DNA of 64,000 bases from Pigmentiphaga litoralis (lineage in GTDB: Bacteria; Pseudomonadota; Gammaproteobacteria; Burkholderiales; Burkholderiaceae_B), in the NCBI RefSeq assembly GCF_013408655.1, contig NZ_JACCBP010000001.1:930001-994000 (forward strand). Reading direction: 5' to 3'. A program made the translations under genes and the position numbers. Below the pieces are notes generated by a model, which had not been told where the DNA came from, ran no database searches, and worked only from the letters and a program-made list of their open reading frames with translations. This document shows, one piece after another, positions 53,261 through 61,177 of this stretch (position 1 is its first letter; every line of letters starts with the position of its first letter).

Positions 53261-53734
53261 CTAGAACCCGAAGTGCTCCAGCCCCGGATGGTCGTCGGGC
53301 CGGCGGCCTTGGGGCCACAGAAAGGCCCGGTCCGCCTCCTTGATCGCCAGATCATTGATGCTGGCATGGCGCTGCGCCATGTAACCGGCGGCGTCGAACA
53401 GCCAGTTTTCATTCCCGTACGACCGGAACCAATGGCCCGCGTCGTCGTGCCATTCGTACGCGAAGCGCACGGCAATCCGGTTGCCTTGGTACGCCCACAA
53501 GGACTTGATCAGCCGGTATTCGTGCTCGCGCGCCCACTTGCGTGTCAGCAGCGCGATGATCTCGGGCCGGCCCGTCGCAAACTCGCTCCGGTTGCGCCAG
53601 CGGCTGTCGGGCGTGTAGGCCAGCGCCACCTTGGCCGGGTCGCGGCCATTCCAGGCGTCTTCGGCCAGGCGGACCTTGAGCGTGGCGGTGGTTTCGTTGA
53701 AAGGCGGGAGAGGCGGGCGGTCGGGTTCGGACAT
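53261..53734 (-). CDS. NTF2-like/DUF1348 family protein
   Basis: 157 residues from ATG 53734, with 'gaaagg' upstream. '[104 protein letters not shown]' is the DUF1348 cone-shaped SnoaL/NTF2-like fold. Function unknown. The TetR gene upstream on the same strand is 43 bases away, so TetR probably controls it. Confidence 0.9.
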   Translation of the reverse strand: MSEPDRPPLPPFNETTATLKVRLAEDAWNGRDPAKVALAYTPDSRWRNRSEFATGRPEIIALLTRKWAREHEYRLIKSLWAYQGNRIAVRFAYEWHDDAGHWFRSYGNENWLFDAAGYMAQRHASINDLAIKEADRAFLWPQGRRPDDHPGLEHFGF

Positions 53735-53777
53735 GGAAGACCTTTCGGTTGAGTCGAGGGGGGCGAAGGGGTAGGGT

Positions 53778-54392
53778 CTAACGGGGCGCGGACATGGCGG
53801 CCAGCAAGGCCGCGCCGGCTGCCTGGGCGTCTCGCGCCGCGGCCGCGTCACCGCTGACCATGGCAACGGCAATGGCGCCGTCGATCAGGATCAGCCATTG
53901 GCGCGCCAGGGTGGTCCGGGCGGCGGCCGGCACATCGAGCCCGGAAGCCGTCTCGACAATGAATGCCAGGAGATCCGCCTTGTGTTCCTGCGCAAGCATC
54001 CGGATCGGCGATGCCGCGTCCCCGATTTCACCCGCCGCGTTCAGAAACGCGCAGCCGTGGTAACCCGGGTCGGCAAACCAGCTTTCCAGCACCTTGAACA
54101 TGCCCAGCAGGCGGGCAGCGGCATCGTGCCCGATGGCAAGCGTTTCGGTGCGGAACCAGTGCATCCAGCGGTCATGGCGAGCACGCAAGGCAGCCTCGAC
54201 CAGCACGTCTTTCGACCCGAAATGCGCGTACACCGTCTTGCGGGACGCACCCGCAGCCTTGACGATCGCATCGATACCCGTGGCGTGGATGCCGTTGCGA
54301 TAGACGAGCGACTCGGTAGTTTCCAGCAAGCGGGAGAACGGGTCGGGGCTGGGATGCTTCTTCTGAATGGGGTTCGGCGGCATGCGCACCAT
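53778..54392 (-). CDS. TetR-family regulator
   Basis: 204 residues from ATG 54392 (ATG 54383 also possible; ATG 54419 would place the operator inside the gene). HTH: '[48 protein letters not shown]', followed by a ligand domain with '[27 protein letters not shown]'. A 14-base perfect palindrome lies four bases before the start. Likely represses itself, the DUF1348 gene downstream and perhaps the tautomerase gene. Confidence 0.9.
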   Translation of the reverse strand: MVRMPPNPIQKKHPSPDPFSRLLETTESLVYRNGIHATGIDAIVKAAGASRKTVYAHFGSKDVLVEAALRARHDRWMHWFRTETLAIGHDAAARLLGMFKVLESWFADPGYHGCAFLNAAGEIGDAASPIRMLAQEHKADLLAFIVETASGLDVPAAARTTLARQWLILIDGAIAVAMVSGDAAAARDAQAAGAALLAAMSAPR

Positions 54393-54395
54393 GGT

Positions 54396-54409
54396 AGAAC
54401 GATCGTTCT
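54396..54409. promoter_or_regulatory. TetR-type operator palindrome
   Basis: AGAACGATCGTTCT is a perfect 14-base palindrome ending four bases upstream of the TetR start codon, exactly where an autoregulatory TetR site would block the promoter or ribosome site. Confidence 0.75.
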
Positions 54410-54488
54410 CCCATGGCAAGGGGTCGGCAGCAAAGTGGGGTTGGTCTGGCAGTGGAGTCGGTCTGGCAGGCTCTGGTTCGAACCTCGA

Positions 54489-54884
54489 TCAGGCCTCGCC
54501 CGGCGTCCAGTCCGGACTGTATCCGCCAAGCGCCGGGTGGTACATCTCGTCGCCGTCATGCTGGGTGAATTCGACGTTCAGGCGATCTTCGGCCAAGCCC
54601 AAGACTTCGATGCAGTGAGCGCAGAGGGCGCGGGCGACGTCCATGCGCTGCTCGGCCGGCCTGCCGCGGCGGATGTCCAGCATCAACATCGACACCTGGA
54701 CGGGCTCGCTGCCCGCTTCGGGTATGCGCCAGACGCCGCCGTCGCCCAGTTCGCGGATCGCGACGCTGATGCGGCGGATGTCGACCGACATCATGTCGGC
54801 GTAGGTCTCGCACATTTTCGCGGCCAGCCGCTGTTTGGTTTCCACCGGGTAATGCGCGTTGACGTCGAGTTGCAGGTAGGGCAC
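54489..54884 (-). CDS. Tautomerase-superfamily protein
   Basis: 131 residues beginning M-P-Y-L, so Pro becomes the N-terminal catalytic residue after Met removal. 'LQLDVNAHYPVETKQRLAAKMCETYADMMSVDIRRISVAIRELGDGGVW' and 'LMLDIRRGRPAEQRMDVARALCAHCIEVLGLAEDRLNVEFTQHDGDEMYHP' are two beta-alpha-beta units, as in fused or long tautomerases. Substrate unknown. The TetR gene is next downstream on the same strand. Confidence 0.88.
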   Translation of the reverse strand: MPYLQLDVNAHYPVETKQRLAAKMCETYADMMSVDIRRISVAIRELGDGGVWRIPEAGSEPVQVSMLMLDIRRGRPAEQRMDVARALCAHCIEVLGLAEDRLNVEFTQHDGDEMYHPALGGYSPDWTPGEA

Positions 54885-54926
54885 GGAAGGTCCTTCAGAA
54901 AGGGGGCGTTCCCGTCGCCAGACGGG

Positions 54927-55517
54927 TCAGCGCGTGGGCAGGCGGGACACCATGTAGTCGACGGCGGCCTGGATGTCGTCGTCGGAGCAGGCCGAACACG
55001 TGCCGCGCGGCGGCATCCAGCCCAGGCCTTTGATGACGTGCGCGGTCAGCGTGCCGGGCGGTTGCGCCAGGCGCGGCGCCCAGGCAGCCTTATCGGTCAG
55101 CTTGGGCGCGCCGCGCATGCCGTAGGTGTGACAGGACGCGCAACTGACGCTGTAGATGGACGCGCCGGAGCGGGCCGGTTTGCCGGTCGCGGCCGCGAGC
55201 TGGATCGCTGGGGCTGGGATGGTTGGGGTTGCGGCTATCGTCGGCGTGATAGGGATAGGGGTGGTGGTGCTGGCCGCTAAAAAGTTCGTCAGGTTTGGCT
55301 GGACCGACGTGACAGCGGCAGACGCAGACATCGTCACCTTCGCCTGGTGGACCGTTGTTGTGCCGGTTGATGCGGTTGATGCGGTTGCTGTCGTTGCTGC
55401 GGCGACCGTCAAGGCAGCCATCGCAAGCGATGGCGTCAAGGCGGGCAGGCTTCGGCGCGCCCATTGGATTGCAGCGCGGCAGTTGGCGAATCGGACTGGC
55501 AGGGGTGGGTGGAGCAT
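54927..55517 (-). CDS. Secreted cytochrome c5-type protein
   Basis: 196 residues from ATG 55517. Signal region near 30-45, then a Thr/Ala/Pro-rich linker of about 60 residues and one haem domain: CASCH as CxxCH in 'YSVSCASCHTYGMRGAP', axial Met in 'GLGWMPPRGTCSACSDDDI', with the extra Cys pair typical of c5. Such cytochromes pass electrons to oxidases. The low-complexity linker is unusually long. Divergent partner genes are absent; the integrase lies downstream of its 5' end. Confidence 0.87.
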   Translation of the reverse strand: MLHPPLPVRFANCRAAIQWARRSLPALTPSLAMAALTVAAATTATASTASTGTTTVHQAKVTMSASAAVTSVQPNLTNFLAASTTTPIPITPTIAATPTIPAPAIQLAAATGKPARSGASIYSVSCASCHTYGMRGAPKLTDKAAWAPRLAQPPGTLTAHVIKGLGWMPPRGTCSACSDDDIQAAVDYMVSRLPTR

Positions 55518-55660
55518 GGGCAACAGTTACCGTGGGGAACCAGGATGCGGTGCCGGCAAGGCGGCCGCGTAGACAAGCGCGAGTGCCGGGTGCAGGAGGC
55601 GTTACGGGCATTATGACCGACCCGCGCTGCCCCATGGCTTTGTGACCGCGGGGGGCTTGG

Positions 55661-55699
55661 CGCCGGGCCTCACCGCCGGGCCTCACCGCTGGGCCTCGC
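55661..55699. repeat. Three 13-bp tandem units
   Basis: CGCCGGGCCTCAC occurs twice exactly and once with three changes, 55661-55699, starting just beyond the 3' end of the integrase gene (minus). Non-coding. Confidence 0.82.
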
Positions 55700-55706
55700 C
55701 GCCTTG

Positions 55707-56996
55707 TCACCACCCCAACCGATGGCTGTCCTCGGTTGCCTGGTGGCGGGCGTCGTCGTCGCTGTGCAGGTAGCGGCTGGTGGTGGTTAGCGAGGCGTGG
55801 CCCAGGTTGTCGCGCACGTGGCGCAGGTCCATGTCGCCCGTTGCCATGGCCGAACCGGCTGTGTGTCGCAACCAGTGGGCCGATGCGGCGTCCAGGATGT
55901 CTGCCGTGTGGGCATGGTCAGGCCCGCGGGCGCGCACCCGGTCGGCGGTTCGGGCGAACACCTGTTTCGCGATGATGTGGATGGCGCTGCGGGTCATGGG
56001 CCGCGCCTTGCCGCCAATGGGCGCCAGCAGCGGGCGCGTTTCGCCGGCCGCGGGCTCGGGCGGCAAGCCGGATGCGCGGCGGTAGGTGGCCAGTTCGTCT
56101 ATCAACTCCGTGGTGGCCGGCACCAGGCGCAGCTTGTCGCCTTTCCCGACTATTTCCAGCCACCAACGCGTCGCGCCTGCGCGGTCCCGCCGGGGAAAGA
56201 ATGCGCCCATGGTGTTGTTGGCCACCTCGGATATCCGCATGCCGCTCAGGTACAGCAGGGTGAACAGCCAGCGGACGCGGTAGTAGTGCTCCAGATGCCG
56301 CGGCGTGTCGCGGGGCAGGTCCGCAATCGTCGCCTTGACCTCTTGCCACATCGCATCGTCCAGGTAGCGGACCACGCGCGGGGCGGCATGACGTTGCCGC
56401 TGCCGGAACAGCGACAAGGGATTGCCGGCCAGATACCCCGCATGCACAAGCCACGAGAACAGCGTGTTGAGGATGACGATGGCCTGGCGCTGGCTGGCGG
56501 GGGAGAGCGGGCCGGCGAACGGTCGCCATCCGGCGTCGCCGCGCGCCCGCTTGCGGCCGGCTGGCATCACCCATCGGTGCGCAGGCTGCGGGTCAGCCAG
56601 GAAACGCTGATAGGCCAGGAGGTCTTCGTGCGTCAGGGAGGCCAGGGGCTTGCGCAGTTCGATCACTGACCATAACAGCAGGCGCTCGGCTTCCTTTCGG
56701 TAGCTGTCGAAGGTGGTTTTGGTCTGGGTGAAGCGGGCCAGCCAGGCTTTGAGCGCGTCGATGTCGGCGTTGGCGGCGATCTGTGAGCGGGCGGCGGTCG
56801 CACGATTGCTGCCTGCGCTGCCATCGAGTTCGCTGGACAGGTCAAACAGCAAAGCCAGGACGGGTGACGCCGGGGCGATCCCGGTAGTAGCTGCACTGGC
56901 AGGTTTTTCAGGCTTCACATCCATGGCTTCCATTTTTGCGGGTAGGCAGGCGACGAGTCTTGCATCGCGCGTTTTTTGCATCTCTGATCCCCGCAT
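55707..56996 (-). CDS. Tyrosine recombinase / site-specific integrase
   Basis: 429 residues. N-terminal SAM-like core-binding domain (about 80-195, 'ALKAWLARFTQTKTTFDSYRKEAERLLLWSVIELRKPLASLTHEDLLAYQRFL') and catalytic domain with all residues: Arg in 'LLYLSGMRISEVANN', Lys in 'EIVGKGDKLRLVP', 'HWLRHTAGSAMA', His in 'NLGHASLTTTSRYLHS' and the Tyr nucleophile in RYLHS. Divergent from a KfrA-like gene. No tRNA, excisionase or duplicated attachment site is visible, so it could be a resident recombinase or the remnant of a mobile element. Confidence 0.92.
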   Translation of the reverse strand: MRGSEMQKTRDARLVACLPAKMEAMDVKPEKPASAATTGIAPASPVLALLFDLSSELDGSAGSNRATAARSQIAANADIDALKAWLARFTQTKTTFDSYRKEAERLLLWSVIELRKPLASLTHEDLLAYQRFLADPQPAHRWVMPAGRKRARGDAGWRPFAGPLSPASQRQAIVILNTLFSWLVHAGYLAGNPLSLFRQRQRHAAPRVVRYLDDAMWQEVKATIADLPRDTPRHLEHYYRVRWLFTLLYLSGMRISEVANNTMGAFFPRRDRAGATRWWLEIVGKGDKLRLVPATTELIDELATYRRASGLPPEPAAGETRPLLAPIGGKARPMTRSAIHIIAKQVFARTADRVRARGPDHAHTADILDAASAHWLRHTAGSAMATGDMDLRHVRDNLGHASLTTTSRYLHSDDDARHQATEDSHRLGW

Positions 56997-57125
56997 CAGG
57001 CATCGATCGCGCCGGGCAAAGAGCGATGACGCGTTCGTTGATTTGGCATCACGCGTCCATTTTCCACTGAGGGACGCGGCGAGCCTTGCATCGCGCCCTC
57101 CGGCGCCAAGTGCCCGTTTTCGCTA

Positions 57126-57246
57126 ACCCGCGGCAGGCCTGCGGTGAAATTGGCTGAAAACGGTTGTTTTTCCCGGTGATGGCGTTTTGATTCTGCTGAC
57201 CCGCGGCGTACCTGCGGTGAATTGGCTGAAAACGCTTGTTTTCCCC
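57126..57246. repeat. Two ~48-bp direct repeats
   Basis: Copy one (57126-57174) and copy two (57199-57246) share ACCCGCGGC, then CCTGCGGTGAA, TTGGCTGAAAACG and TTGTTTT, differing at a few bases and one single-base indel. Each contains a CCGC...GCGG inverted repeat. Spacing is 73 bases. Confidence 0.88.
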
Positions 57247-57474
57247 AGCCACGCCGCTCTGAACCTGCGTCGATCAAGCTCCATGGCGACTTGAGCGCAA
57301 ATCTCTCCGTAGCCTCAATGCACGGGCGCCGGACCACCTTCCACGCGTCTCGACCAAACTCCAGGACTCGCGAGCCGCACGTCTCCACGATTTCCGATCC
57401 GATTCAGACAAACATCCATAATTATTTGACAGTAGAACAATAATGTCAAAAAACAAGCGTCTTTGTTCAATATA

Positions 57475-57509
57475 ATTACGTATTACGTAGTAATATTTGA
57501 TATTACGTA
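57475..57509 (+). promoter_or_regulatory. Triple ATTACGTA motif before the KfrA-like gene
   Basis: ATTACGTA occurs at 57475-57482, 57482-57489 and 57502-57509, the last ending ten bases before the start codon. Each has the palindromic core TACGTA. Probable autoregulatory binding sites, as known for plasmid KfrA. Confidence 0.6.
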
Positions 57510-57519
57510 AGGATGCCGC

Positions 57520-58608
57520 ATGATCACGCCCGCCGTAGACGAAAACCAGCTTGCCGCCGACGTTGAAGAGCTGAAAAAGCAGTTTCCGAATACGCAGCTC
57601 CTCTACAAAGAGGTGTGCGCGTTGATGTTCCTGCGGTACGGCATCACGCCGACGGTAAATCGCCTGTACCAGCTCGTGCGTCGTGGCAGCATGTCTGTTC
57701 CGTCCGATACGCTGCGCCAGTTCTGGCAGGAACTGCGCGAGAAAAGCCGGGTGCGCATTGAGCATCCTGACCTGCCCGACGCGCTCAAGACGGCGGCGGC
57801 GGAATCCTTGGCGGCGATGTGGACGCTGGCGCAGCAGGCGGCGACGGACGGGCTGACGGCGTCCCGCGCCGAAGCGGCGGAGGAGGTGAGGGCGGCGCAA
57901 GCCGTTGCGCGCGACCAGGCGGCGGCGTTTGAAGCTGCCGAGGCTCGCCTGACTGCGTTGCTCGGCACCGAGCGGCGGCGTGCAGACGATCTGTCGGGTC
58001 GCCTGGCGGATCGTGAGGCCGCCTACGCCCGCCTGGCGGATCAGCGGACCACCGATCACGCAGCGCACGCCCGTCAGTTGGCCGCCGCTGCGCAGGCCGA
58101 GGCCATCGCAGCCAGCGAGCGCGATGTGGCTCGCAAGGAACTGCAGGCCGCCCAGGCGGACACGGAAAAGATCCTGGCGACATTCAATGCCCAGCTCGAC
58201 AAATTCCGAGAGGACAGCGCGGCGTCCGAGGCACGCCATGTGGCGATCGAACGGCGTGCTTTGCTGGACCTGGACCAGGAACGTCAGCGCAGCAATCGCC
58301 TGGCCAAACAACTGGAGCAGGCCCAGCAAAAGCTGAACGAGACGATGTCCGAGCAGGCCCGCGCCGTCGCGACACTGCAGAACCAGATCGGGTCGTTGCA
58401 GGCGCGGCTCGGCGAGTCGGAAGGCCGGCTGGCCGCAGCGCGCGAAGACAGCGGCCGTTGGCAGGCCACGTGTGAACGCCTGCAAAGTGAGCTGGCAAGG
58501 CAGCAGCAGATTGCCAGGGCCGAGGCCACCGCTCACGCCAAAGCTGCTAACACCAAAGCCGCTGAAGCCAAGGCCAGCCGCCACCAGCCAAAAAAGGCAC
58601 GCCAGTGA
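57520..58608 (+). CDS. KfrA-like DNA-binding coiled-coil protein
   Basis: 362 residues. The N-terminal 110 ('LLYKEVCALMFLRYGITPTVNRLYQLVRRGSMSVPSDTLRQFWQELREKSRVRIEHPDLPDAL') match the plasmid replication-region/KfrA DNA-binding domain; about 120-345 is a continuous Ala/Glu/Gln/Arg-rich coiled coil; the end is basic. KfrA of IncP plasmids autorepresses and forms filaments aiding segregation. Start is the ATG after 'gtaagg'. The stop overlaps the next gene (GTGA). Chromosomal KfrA next to an integrase suggests an integrated element or a nucleoid factor. Confidence 0.9.
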   Translation: MITPAVDENQLAADVEELKKQFPNTQLLYKEVCALMFLRYGITPTVNRLYQLVRRGSMSVPSDTLRQFWQELREKSRVRIEHPDLPDALKTAAAESLAAMWTLAQQAATDGLTASRAEAAEEVRAAQAVARDQAAAFEAAEARLTALLGTERRRADDLSGRLADREAAYARLADQRTTDHAAHARQLAAAAQAEAIAASERDVARKELQAAQADTEKILATFNAQLDKFREDSAASEARHVAIERRALLDLDQERQRSNRLAKQLEQAQQKLNETMSEQARAVATLQNQIGSLQARLGESEGRLAAAREDSGRWQATCERLQSELARQQQIARAEATAHAKAANTKAAEAKASRHQPKKARQ

Positions 58609-59357
58609 GCCGGGACGCCGCACCAGCCGCTGCGTTCCTGGCGCTGTGGAACGACATCGATCCATCTCGCCGGGAAGACTATGAACGGTGGCACACGCTG
58701 GAGCACGTGCCCGAACGGGTCTGGGCGCCGGGCTTCTTGTCCGGCACGCGTTATGTCGCCACGCGTCCGGGGCAGCCGCGCTATTTCACCCGCTACGACT
58801 TGAATGATCTGTCCGCGCTGGAGACGGCGGCCTATCAGGATCTGGTCGACCACCCGACGCCGTGGAGCGCGTCGATGCGCCCGGCGTTGTCGCAGTTTCT
58901 GCGCAAACCCTGCCGGCAAGTCGCCCTGGCAGGTACATCACGCGCAAGCGCCTTGCTGGTGTTGCGGGTGGTGCTTATAGAGGGCAGCGACGACGCCATG
59001 ACGCAGAGCGCGCATCGCCTGCTGGCTGAAGGCGCCCGGCACATCGTGACGTCGGTGACGGTCGGACGCGTCGAGTCGGCGGGGCCGCAAGCCATGCGGA
59101 ACGTGGATGAGGCGCCTGCGGGGAAAGAATGGATCTTCCTGGTTGAGGCGACGGCGGTTGAGCGACTGGATGGCCTCGAAGCGCTCGCGCGCTCACTGAT
59201 CCAGGCAGCAACGCATCAAGACCTGGACAACGGCAAGTCCGCACCCTGGTTCGCCGCCAGCCATTACCGCTATGCCAGCAGCGTCACGCACGGTGACGTG
59301 GCAGGTCCCAGTCGCCCGGCGCCCCGCACGGACCTGTTCACGGATGAAGGCCCATGA
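58605..59357 (+). CDS. Hypothetical protein with dimeric alpha/beta-barrel-like N-terminus
   Basis: 250 residues from GTG 58605, overlapping the KfrA stop. 'AAFLALWNDIDPSRREDYERWHTLEHVPERVWAPGFLSGTRYVAT' resembles EthD/dimeric-barrel proteins (WH..EH..ER motif); a second similar half follows ('ALLVLRVVLIEGSDDAMTQSAHRLLAEG'). Probably two ferredoxin-like units in one chain. Role unknown. Coupling to KfrA may be incidental or mark the end of a mobile segment. Ends 'DLFTDEGP'. Confidence 0.75.
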   Translation: MSRDAAPAAAFLALWNDIDPSRREDYERWHTLEHVPERVWAPGFLSGTRYVATRPGQPRYFTRYDLNDLSALETAAYQDLVDHPTPWSASMRPALSQFLRKPCRQVALAGTSRASALLVLRVVLIEGSDDAMTQSAHRLLAEGARHIVTSVTVGRVESAGPQAMRNVDEAPAGKEWIFLVEATAVERLDGLEALARSLIQAATHQDLDNGKSAPWFAASHYRYASSVTHGDVAGPSRPAPRTDLFTDEGP

Positions 59358-59615
59358 TGGCCAATCAGACGGCCACCTGCTGAAATGCCTGCCTGCGCGA
59401 TCCCGCCATCCCGACGCCCACGCGTACCACCAAACCGTTAGCGGTTGTGCCAGCCGTTTGGGTGGTGTGGCAGGCGGCCGAAAAAGCCGCCATACTTTCG
59501 CAGCTTGCGCTGCCCGGCAGGCCGATGGCGTTGCGCGCACGCGCGCTGCGCTGCCAGACATGCCGGGCATCATCCGGCAATCCCGAACACCCCGCCGTCA
59601 CCAAGGAACACCCGT

Positions 59616-60620
59616 ATGTCCGCCGCGCCCGATGCCGCCACGATCGAATCCGTCCAGATGGGCGAGCTTGCCTGCTGGCGGGTCCGCACCCAGTGGGCGG
59701 AAGCCCTGATTGCCACGCAGGGCGCGCAACTGCTCAGCTACACGCCGCACGGCCAGCCGCCGATTGTCTGGCTGAGCGAGGACGCGAAGTTTCTGCGGGG
59801 TCAGCCGCTGCGGGGCGGGGTGCCGGTGTGCTGGCCGTGGTTTGGCGACCTGGCGCGCAATCCGCAGCCCGTGCGCGACATGTTTGCCCCCGATGCCGCG
59901 GCGCCTGCGCATGGCGTGGTGCGCGGCGTGGAGTGGGAGCCGGGCGCAGCAACGGCGGAGTCCGGGCGGGTGGTGATGGATTTTCATTGCCACATGCCCA
60001 ATGGGTCGGGCGAGTGGAAGCACCCGGCCGATCTGCTGATTCGTTTCCGCATGGGCGAAACACTGGAGATCCAGCTGTGCACCCATAATTTCGGCGACGC
60101 GCCAATCACGGTGAGCCAGGCGCTGCATACGTACTTTGCGGTCAGCGACAGCCGTCAGATCACGATTGAAGGCCTGGAAGACACGACCTACATCGACACG
60201 ATGCGGAATTGGGAGCCTGTCACGCAGACGGGGCCGATCCGGATCGAGGGCGAAACGGACCGGATCTACACGGGCATCGACCGGGCAATCGAGATCGTGG
60301 ATCCGGGCTGGCAGCGCCGCATTCATATCGAGGCATCGCAGTCGCGGTCCGCCGTGGTGTGGAACCCGTGGGTGGAGAAGGCCGCGCGGCTGTCGCAGTT
60401 TCCGGATGACGCTTGGCAGCGCATGGTCTGCATTGAAACGGCGCGGGTCTGGGACGACGTGCTGGTGGTGGCGCCGGGCAAGACGGAATCGATGTCGGTC
60501 ACGATCCGGGTCGACGCCGCGGCGCCCGCAGGAAGCGCAACGACCGCATCGACCGCATCGACCACGGCCGCGGCCGGTTCCGCAGCCGACTCCGCAACCG
60601 GTCGCGACGCCGCGGCGTAA
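59616..60620 (+). CDS. D-hexose-6-phosphate mutarotase (YeaD-like aldose-1-epimerase family)
   Basis: 334 residues from ATG 59616 with 'caagga' upstream. 'EALIATQGAQLLSYTPHGQPPIVWLSEDAKFLRGQPLRGGVPVCWPWFGDL', 'AHGVVRGVEWEP', catalytic His in 'QALHTYFAVSD', Glu in 'IETARVWDDVLVVAPGKTESMSVTIRV' are typical. It interconverts anomers of glucose-6-phosphate. The C-terminus has a 35-residue Ala/Thr/Ser repeat tail not usual for the family. Confidence 0.92.
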   Translation: MSAAPDAATIESVQMGELACWRVRTQWAEALIATQGAQLLSYTPHGQPPIVWLSEDAKFLRGQPLRGGVPVCWPWFGDLARNPQPVRDMFAPDAAAPAHGVVRGVEWEPGAATAESGRVVMDFHCHMPNGSGEWKHPADLLIRFRMGETLEIQLCTHNFGDAPITVSQALHTYFAVSDSRQITIEGLEDTTYIDTMRNWEPVTQTGPIRIEGETDRIYTGIDRAIEIVDPGWQRRIHIEASQSRSAVVWNPWVEKAARLSQFPDDAWQRMVCIETARVWDDVLVVAPGKTESMSVTIRVDAAAPAGSATTASTASTTAAAGSAADSATGRDAAA

Positions 60621-60638
60621 GCCACGCACCCAGCTGCC

Positions 60639-60995
60639 ATGGGCACCCGCCAGAGCACCATCGATTACCTGCTGGAGCAAGTGGCAGACGCGGGCATCGT
60701 GACGTCGCGCAAGATGTTTGGCGAATACGCGGTGTATTGCGATGGCAAGGTCGTGGCGCTGGTCGTTGGCGATCAGGTCTACCTGAAGGCGACCGACGCA
60801 GGCCGTGAGTACCTGGGCGAGGTGGAAGACGGCTTTCCGTTTCCGGGCGCCAAGCCCTGGTTCGCCATTCCTGGGGACCGGTGGGACGACCGCCGGTGGT
60901 CTGCCGGTCTGATCGCCGCGACGGCCGCGGCCTTGACCGAGCCGGTGCTGCGCAAACGGCGCAAGCGCCGCGACGCGGACCGGCCGGGCAGTTGA
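60639..60995 (+). CDS. TfoX N-terminal-domain protein
   Basis: 118 residues. 'IDYLLEQVADAGIVTSRKMFGEYAVYCDGKVVALVVGDQVYLKATDAGREYL' is the TfoX/Sxy N-terminal domain; the C-terminal competence domain of TfoX is absent, so it is one of the common short homologues. It ends in a basic tail 'LRKRRKRRDADRPGS'. Nineteen bases after the mutarotase stop, so probably co-transcribed. Confidence 0.92.
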   Translation: MGTRQSTIDYLLEQVADAGIVTSRKMFGEYAVYCDGKVVALVVGDQVYLKATDAGREYLGEVEDGFPFPGAKPWFAIPGDRWDDRRWSAGLIAATAAALTEPVLRKRRKRRDADRPGS

Positions 60996-61000
60996 ATCTG

Positions 61001-61037
61001 GCTGTTGGCGGTGATCGCCAGCGTCACCGCCAACAGC
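61001..61037 (+). terminator. Perfect 14-bp stem-loop after the TfoX-like gene
   Basis: GCTGTTGGCGGTGA (61001-61014) is the exact reverse complement of TCACCGCCAACAGC (61024-61037), with a 9-base loop. It begins six bases after the stop codon. No T-run follows; it could end or protect the transcript. Confidence 0.65.
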
Positions 61038-61085
61038 AGCCGCGTAACCTTCCCCGGCGTCACCGCGAACTGCAGCCGCGTAACC
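61021..61085. repeat. Two 29-bp direct repeats
   Basis: GCGTCACCGC(C/G)AAC(A/T)GCAGCCGCGTAACC occurs at 61021-61049 and 61057-61085, 27 of 29 bases identical. The first copy overlaps the right arm of the 61001-61037 hairpin. Confidence 0.88.
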
Positions 61086-61177
61086 ATTCGACGGCCCCGG
61101 TTACCGTGCCTTACCCGGCGCATCGGCGATGCCGTTAGGATGCAGGCTCATCCTTGCCACTTGACCCCGGGCGTTCC

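Larger units (their letters stand above)
56997..57519. other. Repeat-bearing, partly AT-rich spacer between integrase and KfrA-like gene
   Basis: 523 bases without a gene. It contains a pair of about 48-base direct repeats (57126-57246), then an AT-rich segment from 57410 to 57515 quite unlike the flanking DNA, with TTGACA-N12-TGTCAA (57426-57449) and three ATTACGTA copies. Likely carries both divergent promoters and operators, and could hold the recombination site. Confidence 0.75.

Noticed and set aside
57426..57449. TTGACA-N12-TGTCAA as a -35 element
   Set aside because: No matching -10 at proper distance could be assigned with confidence; kept only as part of the spacer description.
57274..58665. 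Minus-strand frame of 463 codons opposite the KfrA-like gene
   Set aside because: Mirror of a repetitive coiled-coil gene; the plus-strand product has a recognised domain and start.
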